Below are positions 1 through 5,862 of a stretch of DNA of 7,649 bases, in pieces. Source of the stretch: Phycisphaerae bacterium (lineage in GTDB: Bacteria; Planctomycetota; Phycisphaerae; Phycisphaerales; SM1A02); NCBI GenBank assembly GCA_002684755.1, contig NYVS01000169.1:1-7649 (forward strand), read 5' to 3'. Every line of letters begins with the position of its first letter. Positions within the stretch are counted from its first letter, which is position 1. A program made the position numbers and the translations under genes. The notes under the pieces are model-generated. The model made no database searches, was not told the origin of the DNA, and was given only the letters and a program-made list of their open reading frames with translations.

Positions 1-96
1 GGCGAACGCGTCGAGCAGGGACTGGTCGATCCGGGCCGGGGCGTCTCCACCGATCCGGAAGCGGGCGTAGGTCACGTTTCCTCGAATGAATGGCAT
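1..96 (-). CDS. N-terminal fragment of a leftward gene, possibly RdgC-like
   Basis: Read on the minus strand from an ATG at 96-94, the frame stays open for 32 codons to the window edge; the protein begins MPFIRGNVTYARFRIGGDAP and continues ARIDQSLLDAFA. A GTG at 75-73 lies in the same frame with GAGG a few bases upstream, so the true start could be seven codons later. The opening pattern (MPF, a short polar stretch, T-Y/F-x-R-F-R-I-x-G-D-x-P, then D-x-x-L-L-D) recalls planctomycete and deltaproteobacterial proteins annotated as recombination-associated RdgC-like, but this is recollection from a very short stretch. No catalytic motif can be seen in 32 residues. It is divergent from the dockerin gene, with a 185-base gap between the two starts. 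That a coding start exists here is fairly likely; the name is weak. Confidence 0.4.
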   Translation of the reverse strand, partial: MPFIRGNVTYARFRIGGDAPARIDQSLLDAFA

Positions 97-281
97 TCGG
101 GGATTGTGGGCGGGCCCAAGCCCGATGCGAGCGCACCGGCAGGTTGTGCACCGGACACGATGGATTCCCAGGCTCAAAAAATGCGGTTCGATCCCGTCAC
201 ATCGGTGGTCGACGGCGCTAACGACGGGCAAGTCGGAGATTCGACCCGATGATCCACCCCAGTCAAATGAAAGGCACGACC
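97..281. other. Intergenic region between divergent starts (185 bases)
   Basis: This region separates the leftward partial gene from the dockerin-repeat gene and should contain promoters for both. A small GC hairpin is visible at 111-124 (CGGGC, loop CCAA, GCCCG). The only Shine-Dalgarno-like sequence is AAGG at 271-274, seven bases before the chosen ATG at 282. No convincing -35/-10 pair was found on either strand, and no RNA gene was recognised. Confidence 0.5.
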
Positions 282-1124
282 ATGCACCGCACCATCCTGA
301 TCGCCACCGTACTCCTCAATGCCGGCGGGACCGTGTTCGCCGAAGAGTCCACCTGGCTGCCGATATCGCTCGACGGTGGGGCGACCACCGATGCCTTCGC
401 GAGCCACTTCGACTGGAGCGGCCAGGAGGACGAGGAGTGGGAAGAGGACTCCGACGAAGTCGGGATTGAATCCTTCGCGGCGCTTCCGACGCAGGCGTCC
501 GCGGCCGCCTTCACCGTGATGTCCTCCGGTTCTGCAGACGCCTGGTTGGATGGTGATCTCCGAGACACGGGATTCTCGATCTCCGTGGATGGTGCGACTT
601 CGGCCTTCGGGTCGTCGGATGGCGTCAGCGAATCGATCGGTTCCGGGCAGCAGGTCGCGTGGCTCGCCATGACCGCCAAACTCTACGACGAGACATTCGT
701 GGACATCGCAGGCTGGGCCTCGGCCATGGGGATGGGGGCCCTCGGAATCGCCGACATCTCGATTCTCGACGAGGATTCCGGAACGTACGTCGCGAACTGG
801 TCAGCCGATTTCGGCGATGTGGAGATCGAGGAACGGCTCCGACTTCAGGCCGGCTACTACACGTTCCGCGTCTCGGTCTCGAGCGGATCCGATGCGGGAT
901 ACGACTCGTGGCAGCCCGACGCCTCGACATCGGAGATGGCGACGCTCGACGTCTCGTTCACGGCACGTCGCCCGGGGGACATCAATGCCGACGGTGTGGT
1001 CGATGGCAATGATCTGGGCAAGCTCTTCGCCAACTGGGGCACCGACGATCCCGACTCGGACGTGAACGGCGACGGCATCGTGAACGGGAGCGACATCGGC
1101 CTGCTCTTCGCGAACTGGGGATGA
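282..1124 (+). CDS. Secreted protein with C-terminal dockerin type I repeats
   Basis: This encodes a 280-residue exported protein of unknown role. ATG 282 was chosen over in-frame ATGs at 249 and 267 because AAGG at 271-274 sits seven bases upstream and the protein then opens with a clean Sec signal peptide: H2-R3, a hydrophobic core at residues 5-17, and a V-F-A signal peptidase site ending at A20. Residues 49-59 are strongly acidic (rich in E and D). The middle, about 65-225, is Ser/Ala/Gly-rich, looks beta-strand-like and matches no enzyme family I recognise. Residues 231-280 hold two dockerin-type calcium loops: D233, N235, D237, D241, D244 and D260, N262, D264, N268, D271, each followed by LGxLFANWG or IGxLFANWG. 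Such tails are very common on planctomycete secreted proteins; no cohesin or cellulosome gene is seen here, so an anchoring role is inferred. A hairpin terminator follows 33 bases after the stop. Confidence 0.85.
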   Translation: MHRTILIATVLLNAGGTVFAEESTWLPISLDGGATTDAFASHFDWSGQEDEEWEEDSDEVGIESFAALPTQASAAAFTVMSSGSADAWLDGDLRDTGFSISVDGATSAFGSSDGVSESIGSGQQVAWLAMTAKLYDETFVDIAGWASAMGMGALGIADISILDEDSGTYVANWSADFGDVEIEERLRLQAGYYTFRVSVSSGSDAGYDSWQPDASTSEMATLDVSFTARRPGDINADGVVDGNDLGKLFANWGTDDPDSDVNGDGIVNGSDIGLLFANWG

Positions 1125-1157
1125 ACCTCGGTGCGGATCACGACGGCACATGGCACG

Positions 1158-1190
1158 GCGGTCGTCTCTCCGGAGACGACCGCTTCGTTT
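1158..1190 (+). terminator. Rho-independent terminator after the dockerin-repeat gene
   Basis: An 11-bp perfect stem (1158-1168 with 1173-1183) encloses a TCCG tetraloop and is followed by TTCGTTT at 1184-1190. It begins 33 bases after the stop at 1124. The minus-strand side lacks a T-rich tail, so it should mainly stop rightward transcription, protecting the convergent SnoaL-like gene from read-through. Confidence 0.8.
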
Positions 1191-1331
1191 CGTGACCCGG
1201 GCCGCTCGCGGATCGCTGGTTCCGACGGGTCGCCTCGACTCGGTGCATGTCGTCGTGCGAGCACGAACTTCGGGAATCTCAGGCGGCCACTTCGTCCTCC
1301 GCGGACGCCGGCCACCCCGGCCTCGCGAGCA
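1191..1331. other. Convergent intergenic spacer
   Basis: This spacer lies between the terminator of the dockerin gene and the stop of the leftward SnoaL-like gene. A small inverted repeat, TCGTGC-GA-GCACGA, is present at 1253-1266 but has no adjacent T-tract, so no convincing terminator for the leftward unit was found. No gene was recognised. Confidence 0.4.
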
Positions 1332-1676
1332 TCACGCGGGGAGGAACTGGACGATGCCGATCCGGCCTTCGCGGAGGGTGTATCGCACCAGGAGATCGCC
1401 CTCGGTCCGTTCGCCGGTGTCCGGATTGACCCGCCACCAGTGTTCGAGATCGACGGCATGATCGCCGACGACGATTCGACTGGAGACGGTGCCTCCGAAG
1501 GACCAGCGGGCGAACATGTCGTGGTAGCGGTCCCGAAAGGACGTGATGCCGGACGAGTCGGAAGCAAGGTCGTTCCAGACCTCGACCCGGTCGTGATAGC
1601 AGTCGCAGAACGCGTCGAGGTCCGAAGCGTTGTAGGCCTCGAGCTGCCGGCGGGCGAGCGCCTCGATCTCCTTCAC
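1332..1676 (-). CDS. NTF2-like / SnoaL-like fold protein
   Basis: A 114-residue protein that fills a typical single NTF2-like (SnoaL-like, nuclear transport factor 2) domain. The N-terminal helix (about residues 1-28) has the family pattern RRQLEAYNASDLDAFCDCY; next come a strand DRVEVW, the segment FRDRYHDMF (about 47-55), and the C-terminal strands with V-G-D-H-A-V-D-L-E-H-W-W-R-V and a final G-x-I-x-x-V-Q-F-L-P. Members bind or isomerise small hydrophobic molecules, or have no catalytic role; no substrate can be read from the sequence. It starts at GTG (1676-1674), which overlaps the hpnH stop as GTGA, and GAGG inside the hpnH end lies about seven bases upstream, so it is almost certainly co-transcribed and translationally coupled with hpnH. 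A role with hopanoid or adenosylhopane is inferred only from that coupling. Confidence 0.8.
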   Translation of the reverse strand: MKEIEALARRQLEAYNASDLDAFCDCYHDRVEVWNDLASDSSGITSFRDRYHDMFARWSFGGTVSSRIVVGDHAVDLEHWWRVNPDTGERTEGDLLVRYTLREGRIGIVQFLPA

Positions 1677-2845
1677 GCCGCAGCCTCGTCCTTGTCGCGT
1701 CGCACGACTTCCCGGGTCCCGTCAGGCTTGACGTCCACGCCGAAGCCGAGCTGCACGAGGTGCTCCATCGGCCCGTGCGGCTTCGCCTTCTCCTCCTCGA
1801 GCCGCTTTCCGGCGGCGGGATTCGCATAGGCGTTGAAGAGCATCGCCTTGATGTTGGCCCAGATGCCCCGCACCCCGCTGAAGGTGAAGTCGACCGCGGT
1901 GGGCTCGTACCCGCAGTGCACCATGCAGTTCTGGCACTTCGGATTGCCGCTGGCCACGCCGTAGCGATCCCACTCCGTCTCCTCCATCAACGCCTCGAAG
2001 GAATCGACGTAACCCTCCTGCAGGAGGTAGCAGGGCTTCTGCCAGCCGAACATGTTGTAGGTGGGGTTCCCCCAGGGCGTGCACTCGAAATCCCGCTTGC
2101 CCATCAGGAACTCGAGGAAGAGCGGTGACTGGTTGAACCGCCACCCCTTCTTGCGGTTCGACAGGATCATCTCGAACAGGTCGTTGGTGCTCTTCCGGTG
2201 AAGGAATCCGGTCTGGTCCGGCGCCTTGTCGTAGGCGTACCCGGGGCTGATCATCATCCCCTCCACGCCGACCTCCATCATCTCGTCGAAGAAGCCGCGG
2301 ACCGCGTTGGGATCGGCCCCGTCGAAGAGCGTGGTGTTCGTGGTCACTCGAAACCCGCGATCGACCGCGAGCCGGATGCCGGCGATCGCCTTGTCGAAGG
2401 TTCCCTCGCGACAGACCGCGAAGTCGTGATGCTCCTCCTGCCCGTCCATGTGGACGCTGAAGGAGAGGTACTTGCTCGGCTCGAACCAACCCGCCTCGAG
2501 CTTCTCCTTCAACAGGATCGCGTTGGTGCACAGATAGATGTACTTGCGTCGCTTCACCAGTTCCGCGACGAGCTCGCGGATCCCGGGATGCAGCAGGGGC
2601 TCGCCCCCGGGGATCGAGACCATCGGTGCGCCGCATTCGTCGACCGCCTTGAGGCAGTCCTCGACGCTGACGTCCCGCTTGAGGATGTGCGGCGGGTACT
2701 GGATCTTCCCGCAGCCCGCGCAGGCGAGGTTGCAGCGGAAGAGCGGCTCGAGCATGAGCACGAGCGGGTAGCGACGACGCCCTCGGAGCCGCTGGCCGAC
2801 CACGTAACTCGCGACCGTCCACATCTGGGAAATCGGAACTGGCAT
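1673..2845 (-). CDS. hpnH: Adenosylhopane synthase HpnH, radical SAM enzyme
   Basis: A 390-residue radical SAM protein. HpnH adds the 5'-deoxyadenosyl radical to diploptene (hopene) to make adenosylhopane, the first step of extended C35 hopanoid synthesis at the membrane. The iron-sulfur cluster motif CxxxCxxC is C38, C42, C45; GGEP is at 80-83. A cysteine falls exactly at residue 106 (YLC106TN), the position reported for Zymomonas HpnH as the residue that reduces the radical intermediate. A C-terminal cysteine set, C304, C307 and C311, and the following GYEPTAVDF match the family's C-terminal domain. The last 50 residues or so look like a lineage extension. ATG 2845 was chosen because the family begins near MPVPISQ-W and AGGAG (2861-2857) lies 11 bases upstream; the frame extends further upstream, but as low-complexity Arg/Pro sequence. 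No squalene-hopene cyclase gene is in the window. Confidence 0.95.
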   Translation of the reverse strand: MPVPISQMWTVASYVVGQRLRGRRRYPLVLMLEPLFRCNLACAGCGKIQYPPHILKRDVSVEDCLKAVDECGAPMVSIPGGEPLLHPGIRELVAELVKRRKYIYLCTNAILLKEKLEAGWFEPSKYLSFSVHMDGQEEHHDFAVCREGTFDKAIAGIRLAVDRGFRVTTNTTLFDGADPNAVRGFFDEMMEVGVEGMMISPGYAYDKAPDQTGFLHRKSTNDLFEMILSNRKKGWRFNQSPLFLEFLMGKRDFECTPWGNPTYNMFGWQKPCYLLQEGYVDSFEALMEETEWDRYGVASGNPKCQNCMVHCGYEPTAVDFTFSGVRGIWANIKAMLFNAYANPAAGKRLEEEKAKPHGPMEHLVQLGFGVDVKPDGTREVVRRDKDEAAA

Positions 2846-2921
2846 CGGACGAGCATCTCCTGCGTTCACGTCGACGCCCCTCGGCGACCGGCCGGTGGGC
2901 GTGCTGAAGTCTGGGGCGGCG

Positions 2922-2930
2922 ATGGTAGCA
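2922..2930 (-). promoter_or_regulatory. Possible extended -10 promoter of hpnH
   Basis: Read on the minus strand, 2930-2922 is TGCTACCAT, an extended -10 (TGn plus TACCAT, four of six matches to TATAAT). It lies about 75 bases before the hpnH ATG. No good -35 hexamer is present at 16-18 bases, which is tolerable for extended -10 promoters. This is a weak prediction from sequence only. Confidence 0.35.
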
Positions 2931-2975
2931 CGCGCCCGCCGACGATTCCGTGGTCGCGCCCCCCTTGCGAAGCGC

Positions 2976-3018
2976 AAAAACCGGGAATCGCCCCCCCACC
3001 GAAAAAACCGAGGAATCG
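2976..3018. repeat. A-tract direct repeat pair
   Basis: AAAAACCGGGAATCG (2976-2990) recurs as AAAAACCGAGGAATCG (3003-3018), differing by one inserted A, at a spacing of about 27 bases. An inverted copy of the second half (CGATTCCG) is at 2943-2950. A-tracts are rare in this GC-rich DNA. Two copies 27 bases apart between divergent promoters could be regulator sites or a bend; the function is inferred. Confidence 0.5.
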
Positions 3019-3095
3019 ACGATCCCGGAGGGAGCAGCGGACGTAGCACCACGGTCATGTCCGCACTCACCATTCTTCCACCCCCGCCGCCCTGC

Positions 3096-3110
3096 GAACT
3101 CATCGAGTTC
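3096..3110. promoter_or_regulatory. Palindrome GAACTC-ATC-GAGTTC, candidate operator
   Basis: A perfect inverted repeat with 6-bp arms and a 3-base centre lies about 80 bases upstream of the sigma-factor start. GAAC also resembles the -35 element of many ECF-dependent promoters, but no matching -10 element is clear at 16-17 bases. It could be a dimeric regulator site or part of an autoregulated promoter. Confidence 0.35.
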
Positions 3111-3188
3111 TGCGGGCAAGTTGCGCGGATGATGCCGGCGGCCCTCGGAGGCCGGGTTTCGGGTAGGGTTCCCCGCCGGAGCCATGCG

Positions 3189-3854
3189 TTGACCGATTCC
3201 CAAGAGGCCCATCTCGACGCCGTTCCCGCCCCCGGCGACGCCCGGAAAACGGATGAGGAACTCCTCGTGGCGTATCGCAGCGGTGATCGCGCGGCCTTCG
3301 CCGCGCTCGTCGAGCGATACCGCAGCGATCTCGTCCAGTTCCTTCACCGATTCCTCAACTCCCGCGCCGCCGCCGAGGACGTCTTCCAGGACGCCTTCCT
3401 GCAGGTGCACCTCTCCGCGGATTCCTTCGACGCCGACCGGCGGTTCAAGCCGTGGCTCTACACCATCGCCGCGAACAAGGCCCGGGACTTCCACCGCAAG
3501 CGGAAGCGTCGCGCGGCCGCGAGCCTCTCGGCCCCGGTCGGTGGTGCGGACGGACGCGAGACCTCCCTGGTGGACCTCCTCGAAGGTCCCGCCCAGGACG
3601 TGGACGCCGGGCTCATCGAGTCCGAGCGCCAGCAGATGGTCAAGGACGTGGTGGACGCCATGCCCGCCCACTACCGGGAAATCCTCCTGCTCAGCTACTT
3701 CCAGAAGCTCAGCTACAACCAGATCGCGGATTCGCTTCAGATTCCGCTCGGTACCGTCAAGAGTCGACTCCACGCCTCCGTCGCGAACTTCGCCGACGCG
3801 TGGAAGACGGCGGTCGAGCGACAGAAGCAGCGGAACCGCTCGGATCACAACTGA
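3189..3854 (+). CDS. ECF-family sigma-70 RNA polymerase sigma factor
   Basis: A 221-residue extracytoplasmic-function sigma factor that directs RNA polymerase to a dedicated promoter set. Region 2 covers about residues 22-108: DEELLVAYRSGD opening, the RpoC-contact helix AEDVFQDAFLQVH (62-74), and the region 2.4 helix with FKPWLYTIAANKARDFHRKRKR (86-107). A linker of about 40 residues follows, then region 4 from about 150 to 205, with the helix-turn-helix YNQIADSLQIPLGTVKSRL at 176-194. There is no region 3, as usual for ECF factors. The chosen start is TTG at 3189, because CGGAG is seven bases upstream (3177-3181) and sigma similarity begins soon after. The alternative in-frame ATG at 3057 would add 44 residues of proline-rich sequence and lacks a well-placed Shine-Dalgarno. 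The gene is followed after 54 bases by the putative anti-sigma gene. The ECF subgroup was not determined. Confidence 0.92.
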   Translation: MTDSQEAHLDAVPAPGDARKTDEELLVAYRSGDRAAFAALVERYRSDLVQFLHRFLNSRAAAEDVFQDAFLQVHLSADSFDADRRFKPWLYTIAANKARDFHRKRKRRAAASLSAPVGGADGRETSLVDLLEGPAQDVDAGLIESERQQMVKDVVDAMPAHYREILLLSYFQKLSYNQIADSLQIPLGTVKSRLHASVANFADAWKTAVERQKQRNRSDHN

Positions 3855-3908
3855 CCGAGTCTCGGCGGGTCGCCGGACGTCGACGAACATGCAGTGTTTC
3901 GGAATCGA

Positions 3909-4919
3909 ATGCCCATGAATGACCCCAGCGACATCGGCCACGACCACGCCCCCGACCACGCGGATCACCGCGACCAGGGATCGCCGATGCGGATCGCATC
4001 GCTTTCCGACCCCGACCGGGACGCGGTCGATCGCCTCTTCGAAGACGGATTCGACGCCGACGCGGTGAACGAAGGCGACGCTCGGGAGGATGCCCTGAGA
4101 TCGCTCCTCGGCAATCTCGAGGCCTACCCGACGGAAACCTCGTCCGACACGCTCGTCGACGCCACGCTCGCGGGCATCGATCGCCACGAGTCCGCTCGAC
4201 GTCAGCAGTTCACGCTTCCTCCGCATGACGAACGATCCCCCCGGGGGATCCACCTTCCGAATTTCTTCGCCGTCGCCGCGTCGCTCTTCCTCGCGGTCGG
4301 CATCGGGGTACCGCTCTTCGAGACGATCCGCGACCACGAGCAGATCACGATGTCGCAGCATCGGCAGCGAAATCTCGGCCAGGCGATCGCCGGGTTCTCG
4401 TTGGACAACGGCGGATTCATGCCGCTGCTCGACGACGCCCGAACCCAGCGGGACACCCCCCTTCATGGCCAGATCTACTCGGAGAACCTCCGACCGCTGG
4501 TGGATGGCGAGCGGTGCGAAGCGGGGATGCTCGAGTCGAGGATCGACGGCGTCGCGACGCCGATGGTCTCCTACCGGGTCTTCGTGAACAGCGATGACTT
4601 CCGCCTCGACGGCCTCGCGGCCGACGAGGCCCTCACGGCGGATCCGAATCCGGTGATCGAGTCCTTCCGAGGAGGCGGCCTCCGCACCCATCACCTCGTG
4701 GGCGCCCGCCGGCATGATGGTGACGGCATCGTGGTCTGCCGCGCCGATCTCTCGACACCGTTTCTCGAACGCCCCGTCGACCTCGACCACGTCGTCGACA
4801 CCGATGGCATCGCCCGACCCCGGATCGATCCGATCTGGGTCGCGGATGGATACCAGCACCAGCAATCCGCTGGAATCGGCTGGCCCAGCCTTCGAAGCGA
4901 CGACGTCCTCGCCCACTGA
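3909..4919 (+). CDS. Single-pass membrane protein, probable anti-sigma/sensor with prepilin-like C-terminal module
   Basis: A 336-residue protein encoded 54 bases after the sigma gene. The N-terminal part (1-117) is His/Asp-rich at first, then helical and acidic (DRDAVDRLFEDGFD, ALRSLLGNLEAYP, TLVDATLAGIDR). It has no cysteines, so it is not a zinc-finger (ZAS) anti-sigma factor. One membrane helix spans about 118-138 (FFAVAASLFLAVGIGVPLF). Beyond it, RNLGQAIAGFSLDNGGFMPLL resembles the planctomycete C/RxxNLxQIGxAxxxYxxDNxGxxP segment of prepilin-like (DUF1559-type) proteins, and the C-terminal GDGIVVCRADLSTPFLERP...DPIW looks like a degenerate H-x-DG module. Position and topology suggest that it holds the sigma factor at the membrane and senses something outside; this is inference. 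ATG 3909 has GGA five bases upstream, ATG 3915 is an equal alternative and ATG 3987 is possible. A bidirectional terminator follows. Confidence 0.75.
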   Translation: MPMNDPSDIGHDHAPDHADHRDQGSPMRIASLSDPDRDAVDRLFEDGFDADAVNEGDAREDALRSLLGNLEAYPTETSSDTLVDATLAGIDRHESARRQQFTLPPHDERSPRGIHLPNFFAVAASLFLAVGIGVPLFETIRDHEQITMSQHRQRNLGQAIAGFSLDNGGFMPLLDDARTQRDTPLHGQIYSENLRPLVDGERCEAGMLESRIDGVATPMVSYRVFVNSDDFRLDGLAADEALTADPNPVIESFRGGGLRTHHLVGARRHDGDGIVVCRADLSTPFLERPVDLDHVVDTDGIARPRIDPIWVADGYQHQQSAGIGWPSLRSDDVLAH

Positions 4920-4933
4920 CCAGAAACAAAGAC

Positions 4934-4975
4934 AGGATTGTCGCCTATTCCACCAGGCGACAATCTTGAATTTTG
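4934..4975 (+). terminator. Strong, probably bidirectional terminator after the sigma/sensor pair
   Basis: An 11-bp perfect stem (4936-4946 with 4955-4965), extendable by a G-U and an A-U pair, encloses the 8-base loop ATTCCACC. TTGAATTTT follows on the plus strand. On the minus strand the hairpin is followed by CCTGTCTTTGTTTCTGG, also T-rich, so it may work in both directions. It begins 15 bases after the stop at 4919 and separates the sigma unit from the ribosomal-protein/polymerase operon. Confidence 0.85.
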
Positions 4976-5009
4976 GCAAGAAAGTCCGAATATCAGACCG
5001 CCACAGGAC

Positions 5010-5039
5010 TTGGCGCAGCGGGCCGGGGTGGGCTATCAT
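5010..5039 (+). promoter_or_regulatory. Sigma70-type promoter of rpmI-rplT-rpoB
   Basis: The -35 element TTGGCG (5010-5015, four of six consensus bases) and the -10 element TATCAT (5034-5039, five of six) are separated by 18 bases. Transcription would start near 5046, giving a leader of about 47 bases before the rpmI ATG. It lies directly after a strong terminator, as expected for an independent housekeeping promoter, and is the best promoter match in the window. Confidence 0.75.
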
Positions 5040-5092
5040 CCTCGATTCGATCGCGTTCACGCAATCCTTCCCGACGTCCCCCTCGGTGCCGC

Positions 5093-5347
5093 ATGCCCAA
5101 GAGCAAGTCCCACAAAGGTCTCCTGAAGCGGATTAAAATCACGAAGTCGGGCAAGATCCGATTCCGTCGTCCGCACAGCCGCCACATCAAGAGCAACAAG
5201 ACCGGCGAGCAGGTGCGCGGCTACCGCCGTCCCCGCTACGCCCGGGCCGGTGACATGGGTCGCTTCGGCAAGCTCCTCTTCCGACCGCTCCGTTCGCAGG
5301 AGAAGTCGGTCGCGGACGCCGCCGAAGCCGCCAAGTCCACCGATTGA
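5093..5347 (+). CDS. rpmI: 50S ribosomal protein L35 with extended C-terminus
   Basis: An 84-residue very basic protein of the large ribosomal subunit. The N-terminus MPKSKSHKGLLKRIKITKSG matches the L35 signature (MPKxKTHKGxxKRFKxTxxG), followed by GKIRFRRPHSRHIKSNKT and GRFGKLLFRPL. L35 is usually about 65 residues; here about 15 extra residues rich in Ala and Glu (about 70-84, EKSVADAAEAAKSTD) follow the conserved end. The ATG at 5093 has no Shine-Dalgarno in front (CTCGGTGCCGC), unlike rplT and rpoB downstream, so initiation probably relies on an unstructured leader. It is the first gene after the promoter at 5010-5039. The usual upstream partner infC is absent; the preceding gene is the putative anti-sigma factor across a terminator. 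Confidence 0.93.
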   Translation: MPKSKSHKGLLKRIKITKSGKIRFRRPHSRHIKSNKTGEQVRGYRRPRYARAGDMGRFGKLLFRPLRSQEKSVADAAEAAKSTD

Positions 5348-5484
5348 TCACGAACCAGTCGTTCTTCCCGGTTCCTTGCAGCTGACCACGGCCGCTCGGA
5401 ATCACCATCCAACACCAGGATTCGCCCGTCGGGCCTGAAGTGTCTCCATCCGGAGGCCCCCGCCGCGGCAGTCAGGAGAGAGCC
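5348..5484 (+). other. rpmI-rplT spacer with competing hairpins, candidate L20 leader
   Basis: The 137-base gap is long for rpmI-rplT. It contains GCCC-GTC-GGGC at 5424-5434, GGGCCT (5431-5436) able to pair with AGGCCC (5454-5459), and TCTCC (5443-5447) able to pair with GGAG at 5452-5455 or with the GGAGA of the rplT ribosome-binding site (5475-5479). These pairings are mutually exclusive in part, which is the pattern expected of a translational switch. L20 is a known autoregulator in other bacteria through leader RNAs that mimic its rRNA site, but I cannot show such mimicry here. Confidence 0.3.
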
Positions 5485-5853
5485 ATGCCACGAGTTCGCA
5501 AGGGTGCGGCCCGTACCAAGGCCAGACGTCGGACACTGCGGAAAGCCCGCGGTTATTACGGAACGAAGAGTCGCCACAAGCAGCAGGCGAAGGTCGCATT
5601 GATGCGCGCCGGACGGTTCGCGTTCCGCGACCGTCGGACCCGAAAGCGCGACTACCGCCGCCTCTGGATCACCCGCATCACGGCCGCATGCCGGATGCGT
5701 GGCACTCGCTACAGCGTCTTCATGAACGGCCTGCAGCGAGCCGGCGTCCTCCTCAACCGGAAGATGCTGAGCCAGATCGCGATCGAGGATCCGTCGACCT
5801 TCGACGGCCTCGTCGAGACGGCCAACGCCAACGCCGCCGCCAACGCGGCCTGA
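5485..5853 (+). CDS. rplT: 50S ribosomal protein L20
   Basis: A 122-residue basic protein that binds 23S rRNA early in large-subunit assembly. The family hallmarks are intact: [26 protein letters not shown] at the N-terminus, [28 protein letters not shown] (about 47-74), and [35 protein letters not shown] at the C-terminal domain. The usual length is about 117-119 residues; the slight excess is a low-complexity tail of Asn and Ala ([12 protein letters not shown]). The start at ATG 5485 is set by a strong Shine-Dalgarno, AGGAG at 5474-5478, six bases upstream; an upstream in-frame ATG at 5440 would add 15 residues that do not belong to the family. It lies 137 bases after rpmI and 139 bases before rpoB, all on one strand. 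Confidence 0.96.
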   Translation: MPRVRKGAARTKARRRTLRKARGYYGTKSRHKQQAKVALMRAGRFAFRDRRTRKRDYRRLWITRITAACRMRGTRYSVFMNGLQRAGVLLNRKMLSQIAIEDPSTFDGLVETANANAAANAA

Positions 5854-5862
5854 TCGCCTTCA

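Larger units (their letters stand above)
2846..3188. other. Divergent control region between hpnH and the ECF sigma gene (343 bases)
   Basis: This is the longest stretch without an assigned gene. It contains the hpnH Shine-Dalgarno (2857-2861, minus), a possible extended -10 for hpnH (2922-2930), a pair of A-tract direct repeats (2976-3018), a 15-base palindrome (3096-3110), a possible -10-like TAGGGT at 3164-3169, and CGGAG at 3177-3181 that serves the sigma gene's TTG start. The plus-strand frame of the sigma gene is open back to 2895, but that part reads as Arg/Pro-rich low-complexity sequence with no sigma-factor similarity, so it was not annotated as coding. Confidence 0.5.

Noticed and set aside
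1253..1266. Inverted repeat TCGTGC-GA-GCACGA as a terminator for the leftward SnoaL-like gene
   Set aside because: The loop is too small for the full stem and no T-tract follows on the minus strand.
2554..2856. Alternative ATG at 2856 (minus), directly behind AGGAG
   Set aside because: It is out of frame with HpnH and gives an Arg/Ser-rich 100-residue product; HpnH similarity requires the ATG at 2845.
2198..3046. A 282-codon plus-strand open frame opposite hpnH
   Set aside because: It is the antisense shadow of HpnH codons, with no signal, motif or ribosome-binding site of note.
2895..3188. A longer sigma-factor N-terminus using upstream in-frame starts at 2895 or 3057
   Set aside because: The extra sequence is Arg/Pro-rich, has no sigma-factor similarity and lacks a well-spaced Shine-Dalgarno, whereas TTG 3189 has one.
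1722..5060. A very long open frame on the minus strand (over 1,100 codons) crossing hpnH and lying antisense to the sigma and sensor genes
   Set aside because: It is an out-of-frame shadow in GC-rich DNA: the same bases encode clear HpnH in another frame and a clear sigma factor on the opposite strand, and its product is Arg/Gly/Val-rich with no domain.
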